Below the pieces are notes generated by a model that was given only the letters and a program-made list of their open reading frames with translations, was not told the DNA's origin and searched no databases. Source: an uncultured Bacteroides sp. (GTDB lineage: Bacteria; Bacteroidota; Bacteroidia; Bacteroidales; UBA932). From it: 55,003 bases of DNA. The stretch spans positions 1 through 55,003 of the forward strand of contig UREV01000017.1 of assembly GCA_900546925.1 (NCBI GenBank), written 5' to 3'. Shown in pieces: positions 1 through 6,935 of this stretch. Every line of letters starts with the position of its first letter. The first letter of the stretch is position 1. The translations under genes were made by a program, and so were the position numbers.

Positions 1-1105
1 TTTTGACTTCCTTATTCGGATATCCGAGTGTATAGAGCTGCATCCTCTCGTCGTATGACTTGATGGTCAGGTAACCGGTCTGATAAAGCATTGGCAATGA
101 ATTCTCCGAAATCTCGGGCGAGACATCGAAATCGGATTGCGGAACGAGCGGGATGTTGTCCAATGTCGTTTCGTCGATAGGGTTTTTCCGAAGTCTTTCG
201 ACGAGGTAGGTCGGGGTACCGGTGTCGAACCAGTAACTGCCGAAATTCTTATCTGACAATGCATTGAGAAGACTGTACGGATTATAAATATCTTCGGATT
301 TGCTGCAGAAGTGATATCCGTCATAATTGGCTTTCAGGTGGCCGATTGCTTCTGCGAATGTGATTCCCTGCTCATCTGCAAGTGCTTGCACTTCTGGCTT
401 CATGTGGTTCTCCAGTTCCGTCTGGGAAATACCACAAATGGCGGAATACTGCGGCATCATCGAGATATTTTTCAGATTGTTCAGCTCGCTGAAAATGCTG
501 AGTTGTGCAAACTTGTTGATTCCGGTGAGGAAAACGAACCTCAGATACGGGTCGAGGCTCTTGATCGGACTGTAGAAATTCCTCATTATCTGCCTGAGTG
601 CCGGCAACTTGGACTTGTCGTTCATCACGTCCAATAAAGGCGCGTCATATTCGTCAATGATGATGACGGCTTTCTGGCCGGTCTGCTCGAAAGCTCGATG
701 AACCAAACCCTCCAAGCGTTGATTGGGATTTATATCTTTTTCTCCGCGCCCATAGACGAGTTCATACTCATACAATTTCTTGTCGAGTTCTTCAAGCAAC
801 TGCTCCTCATTCAAATGTTTAGCCGTAGACATATCGAAATGAAAAACAGGATGTTTAATCCATTCCTTTTTCATTTCTCCGGCCTTGAGCCCTTCGAAAA
901 GTTCCTTCCGCCCCTCGAAATAGCAATGGAAAGTAGAAGACAGCAACGACTTGCCGAACCTGCGCGGCCGGCTCAAGAAAACGTATTTGTACTTATCCGC
1001 AATGTCATTGACATAGCCCGTCTTGTCAATATATATATACTTGCCGGATATAATTTCCGCAAATGTCTGTATCCCAATCGGGAATCTCCTAATCGTTGTC
1101 TCCAT
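1..1105 (-). CDS. AAA-ATPase-like protein with probable DUF1703 nuclease C-terminus (partial)
   Basis: The minus strand is open from an ATG at 1103-1105 to the left edge, so the C-terminus lies outside the window. About 368 residues are visible. A P-loop-like PRRFGKS lies at residues 47-53 and a Walker B-like run IIIDEYDAPLLD near residue 150. Later segments such as FLTGINKF and NYDGYHFC are typical of the AAA-ATPase-like family (PF09820). In that family a PD-(D/E)XK-type DUF1703 domain normally follows, and its expected position is cut off here. These genes are numerous in gut Bacteroidota; their role is unproven, with mobile-element or defence functions often suggested. A 25-bp stretch around the P-loop is almost identical to the start of a remnant at 4796-4961. 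The family is clear; the cellular function is not known. Confidence 0.85.
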   Translation of the reverse strand, partial: METTIRRFPIGIQTFAEIISGKYIYIDKTGYVNDIADKYKYVFLSRPRRFGKSLLSSTFHCYFEGRKELFEGLKAGEMKKEWIKHPVFHFDMSTAKHLNEEQLLEELDKKLYEYELVYGRGEKDINPNQRLEGLVHRAFEQTGQKAVIIIDEYDAPLLDVMNDKSKLPALRQIMRNFYSPIKSLDPYLRFVFLTGINKFAQLSIFSELNNLKNISMMPQYSAICGISQTELENHMKPEVQALADEQGITFAEAIGHLKANYDGYHFCSKSEDIYNPYSLLNALSDKNFGSYWFDTGTPTYLVERLRKNPIDETTLDNIPLVPQSDFDVSPEISENSLPMLYQTGYLTIKSYDERMQLYTLGYPNKEVK

Positions 1106-1197
1106 AGTCCAAAACTTTACACCTTTCCAAAGATAATACTTTTTATGATTATTTCAAGTCCGAACTTCTACTTTCCACTGATGAATAAGATTGTTGA

Positions 1198-2874
1198 TTA
1201 CTCCATCAACTTCTTGTACTTGAATCTCTTAGGTTCTTCGTCACCGAGACGTTTCTTCTTATTCTCCTCGTATTCCGAATAAGAACCTTCGAAGAAGTAA
1301 ACCTGAGAGTCGCCTTCGAATGCGAGGATGTGTGTGGCGATACGGTCGAGGAACCAACGGTCGTGTGAGATTACTACCGCACAGCCGGCGAAGTTTTCAA
1401 GACCTTCCTCCAAAGCACGTATCGTGTTTACATCCACGTCGTTGGTAGGCTCGTCGAGCAGAAGGACGTTACCTTCATCCTTAAGTGTGAGAGCAAGGTG
1501 GAGTCTGTTTCTTTCACCTCCTGATAGTACTCCGCAGAGCTTCTCCTGGTCTGCACCCGTGAAGTTGAAACGTGAAACATATGCACGTGCGTTTACGTCG
1601 CGTTTGCCGAGTCTGATCCAGTCTGAACCATCCGCAATAGTTTGGAATACAGTCTTTTCTGGGTCAATGCTCTTATGCTGCTGATCCACGTATGCCAGTT
1701 TTACAGTCTCACCGATAGTGATCTCTCCGTTATCAGGCTGTTCGAGTCCCATGATAAGACGGAACAATGTGGTTTTACCCGCTCCGTTAGGTCCGATTAC
1801 GCCGACGATACCGGCCGGTGGAAGTACGAATGAGAGATGTTCGAACAGGAGTTTGTCACCATAAGCCTTAGAAACATCATTGAACTGAATAACTTTATTT
1901 CCGAGCTTCGGCCCGTCAGGGATATAGATCTCGAGATTAGCTTCTTTCTCCTTTCCGTCCTGGCTGGCGAGTTTTTCATAAGCGCCGAGTCTGGCCTTGG
2001 ACTTGGCGTGACGCGCTTTCGGAGCCATTCTGACCCATTCAAGCTCACGTTCCAATGTCTTTCTACGCTTGCTCTCCTGTTTCTCTTCCATCTCCAGACG
2101 TTTAGTTTTCTGGTCGAGCCATGAAGAGTAGTTTCCTTTCCAAGGAATACCTTCTCCGCGGTCGAGCTCAAGGATCCAACCGGCTACATCATCGAGGAAG
2201 TAACGGTCGTGGGTTACGGCGATTACTGTTCCCTTATACTGCTGCAAATGTGCTTCGAGCCACTGGATACTCTCGGTGTCGAGGTGGTTGGTAGGCTCGT
2301 CGAGGAGGAGCACATCCGGCTGTTTGAGCAGGAGACGGCACAATGCTACCCTACGTCTTTCTCCACCACTGAGGTTGGCGATTTTGGCATCTGCAGGAGG
2401 GCACTGGAGCGCATCCATGGCTCTTTCCAGCTTGGAGTCGATTTCCCATCCTCCGCAGTGCTCGATTTTCTCTGTCAGCTCGCCCTGCCTCTCGATGAGT
2501 TTGTTCATCTCGTCATCGCTCATAGGCTCACAGAACTTGAGGTTAACCTCTTCGTATTCCTTCAGGATATCCATAATCTCCTGAACGCCTTCCTGAACCA
2601 CTTCCAATACGGTTTTCTCCGGATCCATCTGAGGTTCCTGCTCCAGGTAGCCCACGCTGTATCCCGGCGCCCAAACCACTTCGCCCTGATAGCTCTGCTC
2701 TACGCCTGCTATGATTTTCATCAATGTGGATTTACCTGAACCGTTCAGACCGATGATACCGATCTTCGCCCCGTAAAAGAATGATAGACAGATGTCTTTA
2801 AGTATGATTTTGTTGCTTGATGGGAGGACCTTTCCTACCCTGTTCATGGAAAAGATGATCTTCTCGTCTGCCAT
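1198..2874 (-). CDS. ettA: ABC-F protein EttA, energy-dependent translational throttle
   Basis: The protein has 558 residues, the normal EttA length, with two ABC domains and no membrane segments. The first domain has Walker A GLNGSGKST near residues 42-50, signature LSGGERRRVALCRLL near 167-181 and Walker B DVLLLDEPTNHLD. The second has GPNGAGKTT near 357-365, signature LSGGERNRLHLAL and VLLLDEPTNDVD. A basic linker with many Lys/Arg residues joins them, as expected for the tRNA-contacting arm region. Known EttA binds the ribosomal E site and gates translation according to the ATP/ADP ratio; that role is by family. It is divergent from the gene at 3013, and a -7 box TATCTTTG lies just upstream of the ATG. 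Confidence 0.92.
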   Translation of the reverse strand: MADEKIIFSMNRVGKVLPSSNKIILKDICLSFFYGAKIGIIGLNGSGKSTLMKIIAGVEQSYQGEVVWAPGYSVGYLEQEPQMDPEKTVLEVVQEGVQEIMDILKEYEEVNLKFCEPMSDDEMNKLIERQGELTEKIEHCGGWEIDSKLERAMDALQCPPADAKIANLSGGERRRVALCRLLLKQPDVLLLDEPTNHLDTESIQWLEAHLQQYKGTVIAVTHDRYFLDDVAGWILELDRGEGIPWKGNYSSWLDQKTKRLEMEEKQESKRRKTLERELEWVRMAPKARHAKSKARLGAYEKLASQDGKEKEANLEIYIPDGPKLGNKVIQFNDVSKAYGDKLLFEHLSFVLPPAGIVGVIGPNGAGKTTLFRLIMGLEQPDNGEITIGETVKLAYVDQQHKSIDPEKTVFQTIADGSDWIRLGKRDVNARAYVSRFNFTGADQEKLCGVLSGGERNRLHLALTLKDEGNVLLLDEPTNDVDVNTIRALEEGLENFAGCAVVISHDRWFLDRIATHILAFEGDSQVYFFEGSYSEYEENKKKRLGDEEPKRFKYKKLME

Positions 2875-2897
2875 TTTTATTTATTATTAAGTTTTTA

Positions 2898-2905
2898 CAA
2901 AGATA
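2898..2905 (-). promoter_or_regulatory. -7 box of ettA promoter (TATCTTTG)
   Basis: The minus strand reads TATCTTTG, an exact match to the Bacteroidota -7 consensus TAnnTTTG, 24 bases upstream of the ettA ATG. A TTCCAC-N5-GTGGAA inverted repeat at 2921-2937 sits between this box and the opposing promoter, and could be an operator or chance. No clear -33 TTTG was identified. Confidence 0.55.
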
Positions 2906-2943
2906 CGAATACGACTCCGATTCCACAAGTCGTGGAAAAGAGT

Positions 2944-2951
2944 TATATTTG
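2944..2951 (+). promoter_or_regulatory. -7 box of promoter for the PMI-like gene (TATATTTG)
   Basis: The plus strand reads TATATTTG, matching TAnnTTTG, about 60 bases before the ATG at 3013. It is divergent from the ettA promoter. Confidence 0.5.
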
Positions 2952-3012
2952 TCTTTTCGGCTTGCGTAGTGTGTAAGCGAAATGTGGAGTATAATGTGAA
3001 AAAAGCATTGAC

Positions 3013-4365
3013 ATGGAACAAAAAAAGAAAAAATTATACCCGCTGAAATTTAGACCGGTTGCGGGACGGTCTTCCTGGGGCGGCAGCTGGCTGGTCGGGA
3101 ATTTGGGCAAGTCTTTTTCGGAGAAGGTGGAGGCCGGGACGACGGCTGGCGGGAAGAAAAAGTTTGTCGAGATGCCGCTTACTGTGAATGATAAAGTGGG
3201 CGAGAGTTTCGAGTTGGCAGATCTCGGTTTTTGCGATTCGGAGGTTGTGGGAGGATGGCTTGAAGGCAGTACGATCAGCGAGATTCTGGAGACATATCTG
3301 GAGGATATCGTGGGGGAAAATGTCTATTCATTTTATGGAAGACAATTTCCTATTATGGTGAAATTCATGGATATACGTGGACGTATGCCGTTGATGGTGT
3401 GCCCTGATGATGAGGTCGCGTCACAGCGTTATGATACGCTCGGGAAGGTGAAGTTGTGGTATGTGGTGGATGCCGAGCCGGGGTCGAAGTTGTATATGGG
3501 ATTCCGTCGTGAAGTGTCTGCTACGGAGCTTTATGAAAGGTGTCACGCGGGAACTTTGGAGGAAGTTTTGAATGTGGTTACGCCGCATAACGGGGATGCT
3601 TTTCTTATCCCTGCAGGACTTGTACATTCGGCGTCGGATGGGGTCGTTGTGGCTGAAATCGCGGAGTCTTCCGATCTGGATTTCCGTATTTATAATTGGG
3701 GAAATGCTGTGGATTCCGCTGTGGCAGGGTTTACTGCTGATCCAGCCGGCGAGGGTCGTCAGTCACGTGCCCGCAAAAATCTTATGAACGAGTCGTCTCT
3801 ATCTGATACGGAGGAACTTTCGTTGGAAGCCGCGTTGGATTTCGTAAATCTTGGCCAGTATGATTCGGCATTGACCATACCCGCAGGCGGACATTCGGAC
3901 AGAGTTCACGATGCTCATGTAAAGACGGTCTCTGATTCGGCTGATAATATAACAGACAAGTTGGTATCTGTAAGGGAGTTCACGGTAACAAAGGTGCGCC
4001 TGAAGGATATGTTGCACATAAATACCGGCACGACTGACGCGTTCTTAGTCTATGTCTGTGTGAGCGGCTCGGCATCGTTGCAGATCCAGAAGGATGAGGC
4101 GGGTGTGAATAAGTTCGATGTCAATGCCGGTGAGGCGATTCTTGTTCCGGCCGAGGTGACCGATTTCTATATGGTTCCGCAGGGCAGAGACACTGTTCTG
4201 CTCGAAGTTACGATAGAACCTTACGACGAGCCGGACGAATACATCGACCCTGACGCTGAGTCCAAACTCCCAGGTGATGACGATGATGATAAATTCACTT
4301 CGGAGGGCGGAACGAAAATGTCAGTCGAAGAGTTTCTGAGAAAGAATCCAGGCAGAATGAATTAG
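3013..4365 (+). CDS. Class I phosphomannose isomerase-like cupin protein, metal site altered
   Basis: The 450-residue protein starts LYPLKFRPVAGRSSWGGS, the typical opening of type I mannose-6-phosphate isomerases (LYPLKF...WGG). It continues with DAEPGSKLYMGF and IPAGLVHS, also family landmarks. However, the usual metal-binding QVHPDD is MVCPDD here (near residues 131-136), and the usual GKTE-x-WY is GKVKLWY (near 146-152). By alignment in my head, two of the expected metal ligands are therefore replaced and only the late His (IPAGLVHS) remains. The C-terminal part holds a second cupin-like region and an acidic tail with four consecutive Asp. It sits 3 bases ahead of the S4 gene and is probably cotranscribed with it. 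It could be a sugar-phosphate isomerase with a changed metal site, or a binding protein. Confidence 0.75.
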   Translation: MEQKKKKLYPLKFRPVAGRSSWGGSWLVGNLGKSFSEKVEAGTTAGGKKKFVEMPLTVNDKVGESFELADLGFCDSEVVGGWLEGSTISEILETYLEDIVGENVYSFYGRQFPIMVKFMDIRGRMPLMVCPDDEVASQRYDTLGKVKLWYVVDAEPGSKLYMGFRREVSATELYERCHAGTLEEVLNVVTPHNGDAFLIPAGLVHSASDGVVVAEIAESSDLDFRIYNWGNAVDSAVAGFTADPAGEGRQSRARKNLMNESSLSDTEELSLEAALDFVNLGQYDSALTIPAGGHSDRVHDAHVKTVSDSADNITDKLVSVREFTVTKVRLKDMLHINTGTTDAFLVYVCVSGSASLQIQKDEAGVNKFDVNAGEAILVPAEVTDFYMVPQGRDTVLLEVTIEPYDEPDEYIDPDAESKLPGDDDDDKFTSEGGTKMSVEEFLRKNPGRMN

Positions 4366-4368
4366 ATT

Positions 4369-4785
4369 ATGGCAGAAGAAGTTAGAATAGACAAGTATCT
4401 CTGGGCCATCCGCGCCTTCAAGACGAGGAGTGAGGCCGCCGATGCCTGCAAGGGTAATCGTGTCAAGGTCAATGATGCTGACGCAAAGCCTTCAAAGATG
4501 ATCCGCATCGGGGATAGGATAGAGGTCAGAAAAGCGGCGATTCATTATACGTATCGTGTTACGGGACTGATAGAGAATCGTGTAGGTGCACAGCTCGTAC
4601 CTCAGTATGCTGAGAATCTTACGCCACAGTCTGAACTGGATAAACTCGAGGCGCCTGTCGAGACGTTTTTCGTCAAGCGTGACCGTGGCACCGGACGTCC
4701 CACCAAGAAGGATCGCAGAACTATCGAAGCCATGTGGAGCGAGATCGACTACGATGCGGATGTCCCTGATGATTTTGATGAATAA
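4369..4785 (+). CDS. RNA-binding S4 domain protein (HslR-like)
   Basis: The 138-residue protein begins with an S4 domain: RIDKYLWAIRAFKTRSEAADAC at about 6-27, then NRVKVND and a GDRIEV strand. The length, the acidic C-terminus and a basic patch (GRPTKKDRR near 116-124) match the Hsp15/HslR family. In that family the protein binds stalled 50S subunits carrying nascent chains. It follows the PMI-like gene by 3 bases and is probably its operon partner. The assignment to S4/HslR is secure; the ribosome-rescue role is by family only. Confidence 0.85.
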   Translation: MAEEVRIDKYLWAIRAFKTRSEAADACKGNRVKVNDADAKPSKMIRIGDRIEVRKAAIHYTYRVTGLIENRVGAQLVPQYAENLTPQSELDKLEAPVETFFVKRDRGTGRPTKKDRRTIEAMWSEIDYDADVPDDFDE

Positions 4786-4795
4786 TTATCAGCAT

Positions 4796-4961
4796 GTTTT
4801 CTTGAGCCGACCGCGCAGGTACTGCAGAGGATGCGCTCAAGCAGATTGACGACAAGGGCTACATGCTTCCTTACAAATTCGAGGAAGGCAAGAACCTCGT
4901 CAAGGTCGGCGTGAACATTTCCTCACAGACCCGCACCGTCGAGAAGTGGATTGCACGATAA
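4796..4961 (+). pseudogene. Remnant of an AAA-ATPase/DUF1703 gene with large internal deletion
   Basis: Bases 4796-4820 match 24 of 25 bases of the P-loop region of the gene at 1-1105 (minus strand, about 958-982), encoding VFLSRPRR. Immediately after this the sequence jumps, in another frame, to TAEDALKQIDDKGYMLPY and then KVGVNISSQTRTVEKW, ending in a TAA at 4959-4961. That second part has the form of the C-terminal end of the DUF1703 nuclease domain. The centre of the gene, several hundred codons, is missing and the two ends are out of frame. The remnant lies opposite in orientation to the intact copy, 3.7 kb away. The N-terminal match is seen directly; the C-terminal identity rests on family memory. 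Confidence 0.7.
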
Positions 4962-4978
4962 ATCTTACAGGCGACGGA

Positions 4979-6064
4979 CTATTTTTCGTATTTCTTGGCC
5001 TGTTCTGCGATAAGGGCAGCGTCGTCGAAGTAGTTTATACGCATGGCGTTACGCACTTCGTCGAGTGTCTGGGCTGCGGTTTCGCGTGCTTTTTCGGTGC
5101 CCCTCTTCAGGATGTTGAATACCTCAGGGATGTCCTGCTCGAACTCGTGACGGCGTACGCGGATAGGGTCCAGTCTCTTGTTGAGGACACTGTTGAGGAA
5201 CTTCTTGCAGGTTCCGTCACCGATTCCGCCCTTTACATACTGTTCCTTAAGCTCATCCAAATTCTTGAACTCTGGCCAGAACTCAGCGAAATCTTCGTTT
5301 GTGCTGAATGCTTCCATATATGTGAAAACAGCATTGCCCTCAAGATGTCCGGGCTCATCCTGGCTCATACGGGGTTCTCCGTTGGACATTTTCTTCACTT
5401 TCTTCCAAACAGTGGCTGCGTCATCGCTCAGATAGATGCAGTTGCCGAGTGACTTGCTCATCTTCGCCTTTCCGTCAGTGCCTGGAAGTCTGTTGCAGAT
5501 GCAGTTCTGAGGGAGAAGGATCTCCGGCTCTACGAGAACGTCGCCATAGATGCTGTTGAACTTACGTACGATTTCACGGGTCTGCTCCAGCATTGGCTCT
5601 TGATCTTCACCGGCTGGGACGATAGTTCCCTTGAAAGCAGTAATGTCGGCAGCCTGGCTTACGGGGTAGCAAAGGAATCCGGCAGGAAGCGAATTCTCGA
5701 ACTCTCTCATCTGGATTTCGGACTTTACTGTAGGATTTCTCTGAAGTCTCGCTACAGTCACAAGATTCAAATAGTAGAAAGTTAGCTCTGTAAGTTCAGG
5801 AATCATCGACTGTATGAACAGTGTACATTTGTTCGGGTCGATCCCGCATGAAAGATAGTCCAACGCCACCTCGATGATGTTCTGACGGACTTTCTCCGGG
5901 TTGTCGTAATTGTCTGTAAGCGCTTGAGCGTCAGCGATAAATACAAACATTTTGTCGAAGTCGCCCTCGTTCTGGAGTTCAACCCTACGTTTCAACGATC
6001 CGACATAATGGCCGAGATGAAGTTTTCCGGTCGGTCTGTCGCCTGTCAATATTACTTTTTCCAT
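4979..6064 (-). CDS. trpS: Tryptophan--tRNA ligase
   Basis: A class I aminoacyl-tRNA synthetase that charges tRNA-Trp. The chosen ATG at 6062-6064 gives 361 residues starting MEKVILTGDRPTGKLHLGHY. The HIGH motif appears as HLGH near residue 16 and the KMSKS motif as KMSKSLGN near 200. GDRPTG and the C-terminal RRHEFEQD helix fit TrpS. An in-frame TTG at 6085 would add seven residues but lies within the leader; the ATG immediately precedes the conserved core and is preferred. A -7 box sits at 6103-6110. The gene converges on the 4796-4961 remnant. Confidence 0.93.
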   Translation of the reverse strand: MEKVILTGDRPTGKLHLGHYVGSLKRRVELQNEGDFDKMFVFIADAQALTDNYDNPEKVRQNIIEVALDYLSCGIDPNKCTLFIQSMIPELTELTFYYLNLVTVARLQRNPTVKSEIQMREFENSLPAGFLCYPVSQAADITAFKGTIVPAGEDQEPMLEQTREIVRKFNSIYGDVLVEPEILLPQNCICNRLPGTDGKAKMSKSLGNCIYLSDDAATVWKKVKKMSNGEPRMSQDEPGHLEGNAVFTYMEAFSTNEDFAEFWPEFKNLDELKEQYVKGGIGDGTCKKFLNSVLNKRLDPIRVRRHEFEQDIPEVFNILKRGTEKARETAAQTLDEVRNAMRINYFDDAALIAEQAKKYEK

Positions 6065-6102
6065 ATCTATAATTTTTATTGTCAATGATTTTTTACAAAA
6101 TT

Positions 6103-6110
6103 CAAAGTTA
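6103..6110 (-). promoter_or_regulatory. -7 box of trpS promoter (TAACTTTG)
   Basis: The minus strand reads TAACTTTG, matching TAnnTTTG, 39 bases upstream of the trpS ATG and just past the hairpin that ends the rubrerythrin transcript. One CATTGAC word (6081-6087) lies between the box and the ATG. Confidence 0.55.
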
Positions 6111-6135
6111 GCAACTTTTTCCCAGAAAGTGAAAA

Positions 6136-6169
6136 AAAGGGCTGACCGCTATGTGACGGTCAGCCCTTT
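6136..6169 (-). terminator. Rho-independent terminator of the rubrerythrin gene
   Basis: A 13-bp perfect inverted repeat (AAAGGGCTGACCG / CGGTCAGCCCTTT) encloses an 8-base loop. On the minus strand the stem is followed by a run of T (plus-strand AAAA left of the stem), so it ends the rubrerythrin transcript 22 bases past its stop. Confidence 0.85.
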
Positions 6170-6190
6170 CTGAATATTATCTGATACTCC

Positions 6191-6742
6191 TTATTTCTTG
6201 AAATACCTGTTGTAAAGACCCTGGAAACCAGCTCCGTGACGAGCCTCGTCCTTAGCCATCTCATGCACTGTGTCGTGGATAGCATCGTAGTTCAGCTGTT
6301 TAGCCTTAGTCGCGATGGCCAATTTCCCCTCACATGCTCCAGCCTCAGCTTCGATTCTCTTTTCGAGGTTAGTCTTGGTATCCCAAACCACGTCACCGAG
6401 AAGCTCTGCGAATTTGGCAGCGTGCTCAGCCTCTTCGAATGCGAATCTCTTGAAGGCCTCGGCGATCTCAGGATAACCCTCACGATCTGCCTGACGGCTC
6501 ATTGCGAGATACATTCCGACCTCAGTGCACTCTCCGGCGAAATGAGCCTCGAGACCCTCATGAATCTCAGGATCGCAACCTTTAGCGACACCGATAACAT
6601 GCTCACAAGCCCAGCTTTTAGGACCCTCTTCCTTTATCTCGACAAATTTGTCAGCCTTTGCATGGCATACAGGGCACTCTGCAGGTGGGTTCTCGCCTTC
6701 ATAGACGTAACCGCATACAAGACATCTAAATTTCTTTTTCAT
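6191..6742 (-). CDS. Reverse rubrerythrin (N-terminal rubredoxin), peroxide reductase
   Basis: The 183-residue protein has a rubredoxin-type iron site first (CLVCGYVYEG at 8-17, CPVCHA at 23-28) and a ferritin-like di-iron domain after it (ECTEVGMYLAM, FEEAEHAAKF, KDEARHG). The domain order is that of reverse rubrerythrins, as in clostridial NADH peroxidases, rather than classical rubrerythrin. These proteins reduce H2O2, and sometimes O2, in the cytoplasm of anaerobes using electrons from NAD(P)H via partner reductases. It is a single-gene unit with its own terminator. A PerR/Fur-like palindrome lies just downstream of its -7 box. Confidence 0.92.
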   Translation of the reverse strand: MKKKFRCLVCGYVYEGENPPAECPVCHAKADKFVEIKEEGPKSWACEHVIGVAKGCDPEIHEGLEAHFAGECTEVGMYLAMSRQADREGYPEIAEAFKRFAFEEAEHAAKFAELLGDVVWDTKTNLEKRIEAEAGACEGKLAIATKAKQLNYDAIHDTVHEMAKDEARHGAGFQGLYNRYFKK

Positions 6743-6790
6743 AATAAACTCTTTTTTAATTGTGTTTTATATATTCTGTCCAATGTCCTA

Positions 6791-6807
6791 TTTAGAATAA
6801 TTCTAAA
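6791..6807. promoter_or_regulatory. Putative PerR/Fur-type operator of the rubrerythrin gene
   Basis: TTTAGAATAATTCTAAA is a perfect 17-base palindrome. Its core TTAGAAT-A-ATTCTAA has the 7-1-7 layout of PerR boxes (TTATAATNATTATAA), with one difference per half. It lies 9 bases downstream of the -7 box at 6816-6823 on the minus strand, so a bound repressor would cover the transcription start. Known PerR regulons include rubrerythrins. No regulator gene is in the window. Confidence 0.6.
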
Positions 6808-6815
6808 TGGAAGAA

Positions 6816-6823
6816 CAAAGTTA
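6816..6823 (-). promoter_or_regulatory. -7 box of rubrerythrin promoter (TAACTTTG)
   Basis: The minus strand reads TAACTTTG, matching TAnnTTTG, about 74 bases upstream of the rubrerythrin ATG, leaving a leader that contains the palindrome. Confidence 0.5.
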
Positions 6824-6935
6824 ATGATATTTTTTGAATATCCAAGTATTATGCCAAATTATTATCGAAAACAGTCGAAAGGTCTTGTTTTCAGAGTAAA
6901 ATCGGGGTAACTTTCGGAAAAAACTACGAGCATAC

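Noticed and set aside
2209..2739. Long plus-strand open frame antisense to ettA
   Set aside because: It is antisense to conserved ABC domain coding sequence and encodes no recognisable protein.
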